A stretch of DNA of 64,000 nt from NCBI RefSeq assembly GCF_008704555.1, contig NZ_CP023702.1:558001-622000 (forward strand), read 5' to 3'. The translations under genes were made by a program, and so were the position numbers. Within the stretch, counting starts at the first letter, position 1, and every line of letters begins with the position of its first letter. Shown here piece after piece: positions 49,166 to 58,054 of this stretch. Source of the stretch: Streptomyces nitrosporeus (lineage in GTDB: Bacteria; Actinomycetota; Actinomycetes; Streptomycetales; Streptomycetaceae). Under the pieces are notes generated by a model. That model searched no databases, was not told the DNA's origin, and saw nothing but the letters and a program-made list of their open reading frames with translations.

Positions 49166-50862
49166 ACCGCTCCGTTCGAAGGGGGCAGGGTGATCAGTCC
49201 CTGCCGCTGTGCTGTCGCCGCGAGCGTACGGTGCGCCGCCTGCTCGGCCGCGAGCATGTCCTCCTCGGGCAGTGCCCGCTGCCACCACTCCCCCGACGCG
49301 ACGTCGCTCGCGTCCCGCAGTTCGACGAGGCCGGCGGTCAGGCGCCTGCGCGCCGTTTCGAGCGCCAGGGCGTCGGGGGCCGGTTCGGCCAGGAGCCGTT
49401 CGGCGCGGGCGCGGGCCTCCTCCGTCGCGGCGATGGCCTTCTCGACCCGGCCGCCGGCCCGCCGGTTGGGCACGGCGAACACCGCGAGCAGGCCGAGGGC
49501 CGCGCCGACGAGGGTGTCCAGGGCGCGGTCGCTGATGAGTTCCCAGGCGGGGTGGGTGCCGGAGAACTCCAGGACGAGCAGGGCGAGCGGGGTGACCGCG
49601 ACGGAGCCGAGCCAGTAGTTGCGGGTGATGAGGGCTTCGGCGGCGAAGTTGAAGAAGAGCACGCACAGGACGAGGGCGAGCGGGCTGATCCGCGCGGCGG
49701 GGATGACGGCGGCGAAGACCAGGACCCCGACGAGGTTGCCGAACACCCGCTGGAGGGCCCGGCTCCAGGACAGGGTGAGATTGGGCTGGTAGACGGACGC
49801 GGCGGTGACGAGGGCCCAGTAGGGCCGCCCCACGCCGAGTCCGGCGGACACGTAGCCGGCCAGGGCGCAGCCGATGAGCGTACGGACGGCGACGGGCAGG
49901 ACCGGGGAGCTGGGGCTGATCGCGCGCAGCAGCCGGAGCCGGGCCTCACGCCGGCCGCGCCGGTTGCGCTGTCCGGACCGCTCCGCATCGATACCGAAGA
50001 GCTGTTCGACGGTGCCGGGGGCCGGCGGCGGGTCGGGTACGGGGCCGCGGCCCCGGGTCCGCGCCGCCCAGTCGGCGAGCTGCCCGGGGCCGGCGTCCCG
50101 GGGGCCGCCGGCGGAGACGGCGGCGAGGGCCCGCTCGGCATGGACGACCAGGCGTTCGAGCCGCTGCCGGTCGGGGGTGGGACGGCCGGCGGCGAGGAGC
50201 GACTGCCAGGCTCCCTGGACTGCCGCCGCCGCGGCGTGCCGGGTGCGGGGGCCGGGGTCGGCGGCGTACGCGGCGGCGGCGTCGAGGGCGCGTGCGGTGG
50301 CCCGGCGCTCGGGCCCCTCCCTGCGCCACAGCGCGGGCCCGGCGGTGACCAGCCAGGAGAACGCCCCGGCCGCGAGGGCGAGCGCCAGGTGCCCGGGGAT
50401 CTGCCCCGGCTCCTGGGGGACGAACAGCGCGGCGGAGCTGACGAAGGTGAAGATGACGTTGCCGGGCGGCCCGATGCGGCTGGCGTCGCAGAAGGTCTTC
50501 TGGACCGCCGCGAGAACCGCGCCGACGGCGATCAGTACGGCGGTCGAGTCGGTGAACGCGGCGGTGGCCAGGGAGACGGCGAGGCCCGCGACCATGCCCA
50601 GGACGACCCGCAGCACGGTGTGGACCCGGCGGGCGTACGGCAGGTTGTGGCCGTAGAGCGCGCAGAGCGAACCGGCCATCGTGTACATCACGAGGTCGAG
50701 CCGGTCGAGGGAGTACAGCAGCAGGTTCGGTGCCCCGGAGGCGACGACCACGCTCAGCGCGGGCTTGTACCAGGTCTCCGCGGGGCTCCTCAGCCGGAGG
50801 GTGCCGCTCACCGGCAGTCTGGGGGCGGACGGCTTCCGGGGTCGCATGGCTGTATCACTCAC
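49162..50862 (-). CDS. FUSC-family membrane protein (aromatic acid exporter type)
   Basis: The product has 566 residues. Two blocks of membrane helices (about 35-185 and 330-455) are separated by a soluble helical part, with a C-terminal soluble helical end. The second block has TLIGCALAGYVSAGLGVGRP, YWALVTAASVYQPNLTLSWS and GNLVGVLVFAA, the FUSC/AaeB pattern. The family exports small acids or aromatic compounds. The MarR pairing and the neighbouring pca genes make aromatic acids a fair guess. Confidence 0.82.
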   Translation of the reverse strand: MSDTAMRPRKPSAPRLPVSGTLRLRSPAETWYKPALSVVVASGAPNLLLYSLDRLDLVMYTMAGSLCALYGHNLPYARRVHTVLRVVLGMVAGLAVSLATAAFTDSTAVLIAVGAVLAAVQKTFCDASRIGPPGNVIFTFVSSAALFVPQEPGQIPGHLALALAAGAFSWLVTAGPALWRREGPERRATARALDAAAAYAADPGPRTRHAAAAAVQGAWQSLLAAGRPTPDRQRLERLVVHAERALAAVSAGGPRDAGPGQLADWAARTRGRGPVPDPPPAPGTVEQLFGIDAERSGQRNRRGRREARLRLLRAISPSSPVLPVAVRTLIGCALAGYVSAGLGVGRPYWALVTAASVYQPNLTLSWSRALQRVFGNLVGVLVFAAVIPAARISPLALVLCVLFFNFAAEALITRNYWLGSVAVTPLALLVLEFSGTHPAWELISDRALDTLVGAALGLLAVFAVPNRRAGGRVEKAIAATEEARARAERLLAEPAPDALALETARRRLTAGLVELRDASDVASGEWWQRALPEEDMLAAEQAAHRTLAATAQRQGLITLPPSNGAV

Positions 50863-50866
50863 TCAA

Positions 50867-50893
50867 TTACGTTAACAGGTATTACACACGTAA
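50867..50893. promoter_or_regulatory. Interrupted palindrome upstream of the FUSC-marR operon
   Basis: TTACGT (50867-50872) and ACGTAA (50888-50893) are 15 bases apart, with GTTAAC (50871-50876) overlapping. AT-rich DNA in this GC-rich genome lies right before the FUSC start at 50862. It is a candidate MarR operator and promoter. Confidence 0.5.
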
Positions 50894-51102
50894 AACACTC
50901 ACGAAGCATCTGCCCGCTCCGCGGCACCACGGCGCACTTCTCCCGGTGGGCGCCGATCCGGCCGGGCCGTCCCGGAACACCGCCGGTCACGGCACCAGCA
51001 TGCTGCACAGAGGCACCTGAAAGTGATCCATGACTCGCTCAAGGCGAAAACACCCGGAGCACCGACCCGGGCGGCGGTTTCCAGGGGGTCGGAGCTCCGG
51101 GA

Positions 51103-51139
51103 GCCAGGGCTTCGGGGTCCAGGACTCCGAAACCCTGGC
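51103..51139 (-). terminator. Hairpin terminator after the pcaV-type gene
   Basis: A 13-bp inverted repeat with one mismatch (GCCAGGGCTTCGG at 51103-51115; CCGAAACCCTGGC at 51127-51139) has an 11-base loop. It lies 24 bp past the stop at 51163. Confidence 0.6.
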
Positions 51140-51162
51140 TTCCGGCCCGCCGGGGCCCGGCC

Positions 51163-51651
51163 TCAGCCGGCGCCGGGGCCCGGCGCCCCGTCCGGGGTCC
51201 GGGAGGGCTGGGCCGGGGAGCGCAGGGCCTCGGCCGCGTCCGACACCCGGTGCAGCAGGTCGAACAGCACTCGCTGCTCGCTGTCGGAGAGGGGGCCGAG
51301 GAAGACCTGGTTCATCCGGGTCGTGCGCAGCGCCAGTCTGCGATGGGCGCGTTCGCCCTCGTCGGTCAGGCGCAGCAGCCAGCGCCGTCCGTCGTCCGGA
51401 TCGCGCGCCTTGTCCAGCAGCTCCCGGCGCAGCAGCCGGGTGACCACCTCGGCGATCGTGGAGCGGTCGAGCCCGACCCGCTCCCCCACCGTCCGCTGGT
51501 CCAGGCCGGGCTCCGCGGTCAGCGCGTTGAGCACGGCGAACTGGGGCGAGGTGATCTCCTCGGAGACCATCGAGTTCCACAGCAGATGGTGCGCCTGCTG
51601 GAGGCGCCGGGCCAGATGCCCGGGGTGGGTGCTCAGATCGACCGCCGGCAC
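51163..51651 (-). CDS. pcaV: PcaV-type MarR-family repressor of the pca operon
   Basis: The product is 162 residues from the GTG at 51651 (then PAVDLSTHPGHLARRLQQAH), with GGAGAGGA upstream. A GTG at 51735 would lengthen it but would place the start inside the operator. It shows the MarR fold with MVSEEITSPQFAVLNALTAE, GLDQRTVGERVGLDRSTIAE, and DPDDGRRWLLRLTDEGERAH. It closely resembles S. coelicolor PcaV (from memory), which is released from DNA by protocatechuate. It is divergent from pcaH, as expected for that role. Confidence 0.85.
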   Translation of the reverse strand: MPAVDLSTHPGHLARRLQQAHHLLWNSMVSEEITSPQFAVLNALTAEPGLDQRTVGERVGLDRSTIAEVVTRLLRRELLDKARDPDDGRRWLLRLTDEGERAHRRLALRTTRMNQVFLGPLSDSEQRVLFDLLHRVSDAAEALRSPAQPSRTPDGAPGPGAG

Positions 51652-51707
51652 GGCACCGTCCTCTCCGTCCCCGGCCGGACCCCGGCCGGGCCCTGCCCGA
51701 TGAGTTG

Positions 51708-51786
51708 CACAGTGTACTGAGGGTCTTGACCTCACGGCCGCTGCTGGATAGCTTCACAGCCATCGGCATTTACTCAGTGCACTGAG
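51708..51786. promoter_or_regulatory. pca promoter with two matching operator sites
   Basis: Plus-strand -35 TTGACC (51726-51731) and -10 TAGCTT (51749-51754) have a 17-bp spacing. Site A CACAGTGTACTGAG (51708-51721) is just upstream of the -35. Site B CTCAGTGCACTGAG (51773-51786) is a perfect palindrome in the leader. The two agree at 12 of 14 positions with centres 65 bp apart. Binding at both would block pcaH transcription, and site A would also block pcaV's own. Confidence 0.7.
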
Positions 51787-51854
51787 CATTACGCGTCACG
51801 CGGCCTCCGCACCGAGCACGACCGGCCGATCCGCCCCCTTTCCGGAGCCGTGAG

Positions 51855-52622
51855 ATGAGCAGATATCCACTCCCCGACGGTCTGAGCCAGCAGCAGATCG
51901 ACACCGCGGTGGCCGAGGCGCAGGCCGCCGCCCAGCCCGGCGCCCACCATCCGCCGCGCGACTACCCGCCCTACCGCAGCAGCCACTACCGCCACCCGCA
52001 CCGGCCGCTGATACCGGTGCGCGATCCGGAGGCGGTCGAACTCTCGGGGCCCGCCTTCGGGGTCACCGACGTCACCGCGCTGGACCGCGACCTCACCGCG
52101 CAGCACGCCGGTGAGCCGCTGGGCGAGCGCATCACCGTCAGCGGCCGGGTGCTGGACCGGGCGGGCCGGCCGGTGCGCGGTCAGCTGGTCGAGGTGTGGC
52201 AGGCCAACTCCTCGGGGCGGTACGCCCACCAGCTCGACCGGCACCCGGCTCCGCTCGACCCGAACTTCACCGGTTTCGGGCGCTGCCTGACCGACGACGA
52301 CGGGGCCTACTCCTTCACCACGGTCAAGCCGGGCCCTTACCCGTGGCGCAACCACGTCAACGCCTGGCGTCCCGCGCACATCCACTTCTCGCTGTTCGGC
52401 ACGGCCTTCAGCCAGCGGCTGGTGACGCAGATGTACTTCCCCGGCGACCCCCTCCTCCCGTACGACCCGGTGCTCCGCTCGGTGACGGACGAGGCCGCCC
52501 GGCAGCGGCTCGTCTCGGCGTACGACCACGACCTGTCCGTGCCCGAGTGGTCGCTCGGCTACCGCTGGGACATCGTCCTGGACGGTCCGGCGGCCACCCT
52601 GACCGAGGAAGGCGACGCCTGA
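51855..52622 (+). CDS. pcaH: Protocatechuate 3,4-dioxygenase beta subunit
   Basis: The product has 255 residues. It is the iron-bearing subunit of intradiol ring cleavage, turning protocatechuate into 3-carboxy-cis,cis-muconate. Fe(III) ligands are visible as Tyr123 (GRYAHQ), Tyr162 (GPYPWRN), His175 and His177 (PAHIHFSLFG). Their spacing (39, 13, 2) equals that of the Pseudomonas enzyme. It is the first gene of the operon; its stop overlaps pcaG's start by one base (TGATG). Confidence 0.96.
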   Translation: MSRYPLPDGLSQQQIDTAVAEAQAAAQPGAHHPPRDYPPYRSSHYRHPHRPLIPVRDPEAVELSGPAFGVTDVTALDRDLTAQHAGEPLGERITVSGRVLDRAGRPVRGQLVEVWQANSSGRYAHQLDRHPAPLDPNFTGFGRCLTDDDGAYSFTTVKPGPYPWRNHVNAWRPAHIHFSLFGTAFSQRLVTQMYFPGDPLLPYDPVLRSVTDEAARQRLVSAYDHDLSVPEWSLGYRWDIVLDGPAATLTEEGDA

Positions 52623-53209
52623 TGTCCCTCCCCCTTGCCCCGACCCCGTCGCAGACCGTGGGCCCGTTCTACGGATACGCCCTGCCCTTCGCGGGCGGCG
52701 GCGAGATCGCCCCGGCCGGCCACCCCGGCACCGTCACCGTGCACGGCCTCGTCCTCGACGGGCAGGGCGCGCCGGTACCGGACGCCCTGCTGGAGATCTG
52801 GCAGCCCGCGCCGGACGGTTCGCGCTCCGGACACCCCGGAACGCTGCGCCGTGACCCGGTGACCGGCCGGGTGACCGGACGCGACGGTGTGCGCTTCACC
52901 GGTTTCGGCCGGGTGCCGACCGACGCCGACGGGCACTGGGCGGTGCGTACGCTGCGGCCGGGCGGCGCGCCCTACCTCTGTGTCGCCGTGTTCGCCCGGG
53001 GCCTGGTGCACCACCTCTTCACCCGTGTCTACCTGCCCGACCTGCTGGACCTCCCGGACGGGGACACGCCGGGAGGCGACCCGCTGCTGGACTCGCTGGA
53101 CGCCGGACGGCGCGCCACACTGGTCGCGACCCCCACGGACCCGCGCACCTACCGCTTCGACATCCGCCTCCAGGGCGACGGCGAGACGGTCTTCCTGGAG
53201 TTCAGCTGA
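52622..53209 (+). CDS. pcaG: Protocatechuate 3,4-dioxygenase alpha subunit
   Basis: The product is 195 residues, PSQTVGPFYGYALPF at the start. The intradiol dioxygenase fold has the ALLEIWQPAPDG strand, GRVPTDADGHWAVRTLRPGG and HHLFTRVYLPD. As usual for the alpha subunit, the Tyr/His iron ligands are not conserved. It pairs with PcaH in the (alpha-beta-Fe) oligomer. It overlaps pcaH and pcaB by one base each. Confidence 0.95.
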   Translation: MSLPLAPTPSQTVGPFYGYALPFAGGGEIAPAGHPGTVTVHGLVLDGQGAPVPDALLEIWQPAPDGSRSGHPGTLRRDPVTGRVTGRDGVRFTGFGRVPTDADGHWAVRTLRPGGAPYLCVAVFARGLVHHLFTRVYLPDLLDLPDGDTPGGDPLLDSLDAGRRATLVATPTDPRTYRFDIRLQGDGETVFLEFS

Positions 53210-54537
53210 TGCACGAGAGCGACGCCGGTCTGCTCGCCCCCGGGCGGGCCGGCTCCCCCGCCGAGGAGTCCACCGGTGACCACGCCTTCCTCCAGGCCCT
53301 GCTGGACGCCGAGGCGGCGCTGACCCGCGCGCAGTCGGCCACCGGGGCCGCCCCGGCGTCCGCGGGCCGGGCGGTCACGGACGCGGCGCGGGCCGGGCGT
53401 TTCGACATCCGTGAACTGGCGCTCGCGGCACGTTCGGGCGGCAACCCGGTGATCCCCCTGGTCGCGGCGCTCGGCGCGGCGGTCGAGGAGGACGTGCGCC
53501 CGTACGTCCACCGGGGGGCGACCAGCCAGGACATCATGGACACGGCCACGATGCTGGTGGCGTCCCGGACCCTGGCTCCGGTCCTGGAGGACCTGGAGCG
53601 GACGGCCGGCGCGCTGGCGCGCCTGGCCGCCGGGCACCGTGACACGCCGATGCCGGGCCGCACCCTCACCCAGCACGCCGTGCCGACCACCTTCGGGCTG
53701 AAGGCGGCGGGCTGGCGCTCGCTGGTGCTCGACGCCCGGGACCGGCTGGCCGCGGTACGCGGCGCGCTCCCCGCCCAGCTCGGCGGCGCCGCGGGGACGA
53801 TGGCCGCCTTCGGTACGGAGGCGGACGGCGCGGCGGGGCTGCCCCTGGCCGCCGCGTACGCGGCCGAGCTGGGGCTGGCGGAACCGCCACTGCCCTGGCA
53901 CACCCTGCGGACCCCCGTGGTGGACCTGGCCGGCGCGCTCGCGTTCACCGCGGTCGCGCTGGGCAAGGCGGCGGCCGACGTCCTCACCCTGTCCCGCACG
54001 GAGATCGCCGAGGTCGCCGAGGGTACGGGCGGGGGCTCGTCGGCGATGCCGCACAAGGCGAACCCCGTACGGGCCACGCTGATCGCCGCCGCGGCCGGGC
54101 GCGCCCCGCTGCTGGCCGCCACGCTCTACGGCGCGGCCGTCGCCGGGGACGAGCGCCCCGCCGGCGCCTGGCACTCCGAATGGGAGCCGCTGCGCGACCT
54201 GCTGAGGCTCGCCGGAGGGGCCGCCCGGAACGCCGTCGCGCTGATGGAGGGCCTCCGGGTCGATCCGGAGGCGATGCGGGCCCAGCTGGCCCGCACCGGC
54301 GGGCTGATCGTCTCGGAGCGGCTGGTGGCCGTCGCCGGGGCCCGGGTGGGCCGCGCCCGCGCGAAGGAGATCCTCACCGGGGCCGCCGCACGGTCCCGGG
54401 AGACGGGCGCGGCGCTCGCGGACGTACTCGCCGGGGAGCCGGCCTTCGACGGCCTGGATCTCGCCGCGCTCACCGACCCCGCCCGGTACACCGGTTGTGC
54501 CGGGCCGCTCACCGACCGTGCCCTGGAGCGCCGTTGA
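53209..54537 (+). CDS. pcaB: 3-carboxy-cis,cis-muconate cycloisomerase
   Basis: The product has 442 residues. Fumarase/aspartase-superfamily signatures are HRGATSQDIMDTATMLVASR, TLTQHAVPTTFGLKAAGW and the mobile loop GGGSSAMPHKANPVRATLI near 275-293. It converts 3-carboxymuconate to gamma-carboxymuconolactone. Its stop overlaps the TTG start of the fused pcaDC gene. Confidence 0.95.
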   Translation: MHESDAGLLAPGRAGSPAEESTGDHAFLQALLDAEAALTRAQSATGAAPASAGRAVTDAARAGRFDIRELALAARSGGNPVIPLVAALGAAVEEDVRPYVHRGATSQDIMDTATMLVASRTLAPVLEDLERTAGALARLAAGHRDTPMPGRTLTQHAVPTTFGLKAAGWRSLVLDARDRLAAVRGALPAQLGGAAGTMAAFGTEADGAAGLPLAAAYAAELGLAEPPLPWHTLRTPVVDLAGALAFTAVALGKAAADVLTLSRTEIAEVAEGTGGGSSAMPHKANPVRATLIAAAAGRAPLLAATLYGAAVAGDERPAGAWHSEWEPLRDLLRLAGGAARNAVALMEGLRVDPEAMRAQLARTGGLIVSERLVAVAGARVGRARAKEILTGAAARSRETGAALADVLAGEPAFDGLDLAALTDPARYTGCAGPLTDRALERR

Positions 54538-55709
54538 CCACCTCATCCGCCCGTCTGCACCACCGCTGCGAGGGACCGGCCGCCGCGCCGCCGCTGCTGC
54601 TCGGCCCGTCCCTGGGGACTTCCACCGCCCTCTGGGACGGCGTCGCCCCCGAACTCGCCGCGTCCCACCGGGTCGTGCGGTGGGACCTGCCCGGCCACGG
54701 CGGGTCGCCCGCGGAGCTGATCGGGCCCGGGGCGGACGTCGCGGACCTGGCCGCTCTGGTGCTGGAGCTCGCCGACTCGCTGTCCCTGGACCGCTTCTCG
54801 TACGCCGGGGTCTCGCTCGGCGGCGCCGTGGGCCTCTGGCTCGCCGTCCACCATCCGCAACGGGTGGAGCGGCTGGCGGTGGTGTGCTCCTCCGCCCGGT
54901 TCGGCGACCCGGGCCCCTGGCGCGAGCGGGCGGAGCTGGTGCGGGCCCGTGGGACCGGGCCGGTGGCCGAGGGGGCGGCGGCCCGCTGGTTCACTCCCGG
55001 GTTCACGGCTCCCGAACTGCTGGACGACCTGCTGGGTGCCGACCCCGCGGCCTACGCGGCCTGCTGCGACGCCCTGGCCTCCTACGACCTCAGGGACCGG
55101 CTGTCCTCGGTACGCGCGCCGACGCTGGTGATCGCGGGGCGCGAGGACCCGGCGACGCCTCCGGCGCACTCCCGGCAGATCGCCGACGGGGTGCCCGGCG
55201 CCGCCCTGGTGGAACTCCCGCACGCCTCCCACCTGGCCCCCGCCGAACGCCCGCAGGCCGTGCGGGAGGCGCTGGGGGCGCATTTCGCGGCACGGCGCGG
55301 CGCGGACACCGGGCCGGGCCACGAGGGGAGGGCGAGCGGTACGGCGGTGCGCCGGGAGGTCCTCGGCGACGCGCACGTGGACCGGGCGCAGGCGGGGACG
55401 ACCGCGTTCACCGCGCCGTTCCAGGAGTTCATCACCCGCTACGCCTGGGGGGAGGTCTGGACCGACCCCACGCTGCCCCGGCGCGAGCGCAGCCTGATCA
55501 CCCTGACGGCGCTGGTCGCCCACGGTCATCTCGACGAACTGGCGATGCACGTCCGCGCGGCGGTCCGCAACGGGCTCACACCGGCGGAGATCGGCGCGGC
55601 GCTGTTGCAGACGGGGGTCTACTGCGGGGTGCCCGCGGCGAATTCGGCGTTCAAGGTCGCGGAACGGGTGCTGGAGGAGATCGCGGAGAGCGAGCGGGCG
55701 GAAGAGTAG
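54534..55709 (+). CDS. pcaL: Fused beta-ketoadipate enol-lactone hydrolase / 4-carboxymuconolactone decarboxylase
   Basis: The product is 391 residues from the TTG at 54534 (GGAG five bases before; TTGA overlap with pcaB). Residues about 1-255 are an alpha/beta hydrolase (PcaD) with nucleophile Ser94 in GVSLGG, Asp in AGREDP and His in PHASHLAP. Residues about 270-391 are the carboxymuconolactone decarboxylase (PcaC) with FQEFITRYAWGEVWTDPTLP and HGHLDELAMHVRAAVRNGLT. The fusion does the two steps to beta-ketoadipate. It is the last pca gene here; pcaIJ and pcaF are not in the window. Confidence 0.95.
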   Translation: MTTSSARLHHRCEGPAAAPPLLLGPSLGTSTALWDGVAPELAASHRVVRWDLPGHGGSPAELIGPGADVADLAALVLELADSLSLDRFSYAGVSLGGAVGLWLAVHHPQRVERLAVVCSSARFGDPGPWRERAELVRARGTGPVAEGAAARWFTPGFTAPELLDDLLGADPAAYAACCDALASYDLRDRLSSVRAPTLVIAGREDPATPPAHSRQIADGVPGAALVELPHASHLAPAERPQAVREALGAHFAARRGADTGPGHEGRASGTAVRREVLGDAHVDRAQAGTTAFTAPFQEFITRYAWGEVWTDPTLPRRERSLITLTALVAHGHLDELAMHVRAAVRNGLTPAEIGAALLQTGVYCGVPAANSAFKVAERVLEEIAESERAEE

Positions 55710-55986
55710 CGGGAACGGCGGAGGGAGGAAAAACGGAAGAGCGGCGGGACGGGGCCGGCCGGGGCGGCGGGCGGCCCTGATCTGGCCGGATCCAGCCGTT
55801 CCCCGCCCCGGGTGGGTGCGCCCGGCCCACCGCCCGCCGTCCCGGTGGCGCAGCAGGTGAGAGGCGCTGTACGGGTCCGGTTGCCGGCCTGCGGCCCGGT
55901 GCGGCCGCGCGGTCGTCGGGGCGCGCCATCCCGCCAACTTGCAGCCGGTACTCATTGAAACTTCACACACCATTACGATGGCGGCG

Positions 55987-56424
55987 ATGACCGGAACGAG
56001 TGTGCGCGCGACAGGGCGGCGGGGCGTTGTCGCCGCCGTTCCGTCCGCCGTGCTGCCCGCCGCGCTGGGCTGGGTGCTGGTCCTGGCCGCCGTGTTCCTC
56101 TGCTGCTCGCAGGCCGCGCCGGCCTCACGGGGTGAGGCACAGGCCGCCGCCGCGGTCCGGGTCTTCACCCCGGCGCCCACCGCCGCCGCGGTCGTCGTGG
56201 CCGACGCCCCTGGCGACCGGGGGCCGGGGAGTTCCTGCCACGGCGCCACGGACCACTCCTCGTCCGCCGTCCTCCCCGGCCCCACGGCTCCGGTGGCCCT
56301 TCCCTGCGTGACGTCGGCGGGGGCGCCGGCCGGTCCGCTCACCGGTGCCGCGGCCATCCGGGGGCCGTCCGACGAGAGCGCGGACTCCGTCGACCGTCAC
56401 CGACTCCAGATTCAGCGGATCTAG
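55987..56424 (+). CDS. Hypothetical single-pass membrane protein
   Basis: The product is 145 residues from the ATG at 55987 (MTGTSVRATGRRGVVAAVPS). A hydrophobic segment ALGWVLVLAAVFLCCSQAA is near 27-45. An extracytoplasmic Ala/Pro/Val-rich part follows, with three or four Cys/His positions (SSCHGATDHS), and the C-terminus is SVDRHRLQIQRI. It precedes the DUF3105 gene by 127 bp. The function is not recognised; a metal-related role is possible from the context only. Confidence 0.6.
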   Translation: MTGTSVRATGRRGVVAAVPSAVLPAALGWVLVLAAVFLCCSQAAPASRGEAQAAAAVRVFTPAPTAAAVVVADAPGDRGPGSSCHGATDHSSSAVLPGPTAPVALPCVTSAGAPAGPLTGAAAIRGPSDESADSVDRHRLQIQRI

Positions 56425-56551
56425 AAGGACCCGCCGTGCCCCGGCCCGTGTGCCGTGGGGCGGCTCCCGTACGTCCTCATGTCTTTTTCCGACCCATGCA
56501 CCGCGCGCGTGCCGCCGCGCGTGCGTTCCGCCGAATCCGAGGATCCCCGAG

Positions 56552-57202
56552 ATGGCTTCCGCCAAGAACCCGAACAGCAACGCCGCCGCGCGCCGCGCCA
56601 AACTGGACGAGGCCCGCCGCAAGGAGCGGGCCCGTGAGCGCCGCAGCCGTATCGTCACCATCACCGCCGCCGTCGCCGTGGTCGCCGGCCTCGTCGTCGG
56701 AGGCGGCTATCTGATGAACGCCGCCGACGAGCAGGACAAGGCCGAGGAGCAGGCGAAGACCTCGCCGGTCACCGGCGAACGGTCCTGGGACGACCTCACC
56801 CAGGAGCACGTCGAGACGCCCGTCGACTACCCGATGAACCCGCCCGTCGGCGGTGACCACAACCCGGTCTGGATGAACTGTGACGCCGACGTGTACACCG
56901 ACCCGATACCGAACGAGAACGCCGTCCACTCCCTGGAGCACGGCGCCGTGTGGGTCACCTACAACGACAAGGCCTCGGACGCGGACGTCAAGGCGCTCGG
57001 CGAGCGCGTCGGGAAGACGCCGTACTCCCTGATGAGCCCCGTGCCCGACCAGAAGGACCCGCTGGTCCTCAGCGCGTGGGGCAAGCAGGTCACGGTGGAC
57101 AGCGCCACGGACAAGCGTGTCGCGCAGTTCTTCACGAAGTACGTGCAGGGACCGCAGACACCCGAGCCGGGTGCCGCGTGCAGCGGTGGGGTGGCCGGGT
57201 GA
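56552..57202 (+). CDS. DUF3105 membrane-anchored protein
   Basis: The product is 216 residues. A basic coiled start (RRAKLDEARRKERARERRSR) precedes one membrane helix (about 34-55). The DUF3105 domain has HVETPVDYPMNPPVGGDHNP, VWMNCDADVYTDPIPNENAV and HSLEHGAVWVTYND, with conserved His/Cys that could bind metal. Its stop overlaps the DUF305 gene's GTG (GTGA). The pair often occurs together in actinobacteria. Confidence 0.85.
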   Translation: MASAKNPNSNAAARRAKLDEARRKERARERRSRIVTITAAVAVVAGLVVGGGYLMNAADEQDKAEEQAKTSPVTGERSWDDLTQEHVETPVDYPMNPPVGGDHNPVWMNCDADVYTDPIPNENAVHSLEHGAVWVTYNDKASDADVKALGERVGKTPYSLMSPVPDQKDPLVLSAWGKQVTVDSATDKRVAQFFTKYVQGPQTPEPGAACSGGVAG

Positions 57203-57840
57203 CCGCGGGCGTGCGCGCTCCCCGTTCGCTGGTGGCGGCGGGAGTCGTGGTGTTCCTGGTGGCTGCGGGGCTGGTGCTGCTGATGGTCGTACGGCCGTCG
57301 GAGGCGTCCCCCTCCGGTGCCGGAGCCCCGGCCCCCGCCGAGAGTTCGGCGGACGTGGGGTTCGCCCGTGACATGTCGGTCCACCATCAGCAGGCGGTGG
57401 AGATGTCGTTCGTCGTACGGGACCGCACGGCGGACGAGTCGGTGCGCCGGCTCGCGTACGACATCATCAACACCCAGGCCAACCAGCGGGGGATGATGCT
57501 GGGCTGGCTGGAGTCCTGGGGCCGGCCGAAGAGTTCGGAGCGGCCCCCGATGGAGTGGATGGGGCACTCCGTCACCGCGAAGGACGGCTCCCTGATGCCG
57601 GGCATGGCCACCGACACCGAGATGGCCGGGCTCCGCGCGGCGAAGGGGGTGGACGCCGAGGTGCTGTTCCTGCGGCTGATGACGGTCCATCACCGGGCGG
57701 GGGCCGACATGGCCCGCGCGGCACAGGCCGAGGCGGGGACGGACCTCGTCCGGAACCTGGCGGCGGGCATGGTCTGGGGCCAGGAGTCGGAGATCTCCCT
57801 GATGACCGGCATGCTGAAGGACCGGGGCGCACGGCCGTAG
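57199..57840 (+). CDS. DUF305 extracytoplasmic protein
   Basis: The product is 213 residues from the GTG at 57199. An N-terminal membrane anchor (about 9-30) is followed by a four-helix ferritin-like DUF305 domain. Two matching halves are visible: ARDMSVHHQQAVEMSFVVRD and LRLMTVHHRAGADMARAAQA. Each carries an HH pair followed by a later Met, a possible metal site. It is co-translated with the DUF3105 gene. Metal (for example copper) handling is often proposed for the family. Confidence 0.87.
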   Translation: MTAGVRAPRSLVAAGVVVFLVAAGLVLLMVVRPSEASPSGAGAPAPAESSADVGFARDMSVHHQQAVEMSFVVRDRTADESVRRLAYDIINTQANQRGMMLGWLESWGRPKSSERPPMEWMGHSVTAKDGSLMPGMATDTEMAGLRAAKGVDAEVLFLRLMTVHHRAGADMARAAQAEAGTDLVRNLAAGMVWGQESEISLMTGMLKDRGARP

Positions 57841-57848
57841 CGGGAAGG

Positions 57849-57877
57849 GGAGGCGGTACCGGACCGGTGCCGCCTCC
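57849..57877 (+). terminator. Hairpin terminator after the DUF305 gene
   Basis: GGAGGCGGTACCGG (57849-57862) and CCGGTGCCGCCTCC (57864-57877) are complementary but for one G-T pair. It starts 8 bp past the stop. Confidence 0.7.
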
Positions 57878-58054
57878 CGGACCCCGCGCCGGGTCCGTTC
57901 CGCACCTGTACCGCGTCCGCCCCGCGCTCGCTCCGGCGACGCGAATTCACCCGGAGCCCATGTCCTCCTCACCCGGCCGACACCGGGGCATCCCTCTTCC
58001 GCCCGAGACTTCCTGTCGAGTCATGAACATGTCCCTCTGATGACAGGAAGCCTC

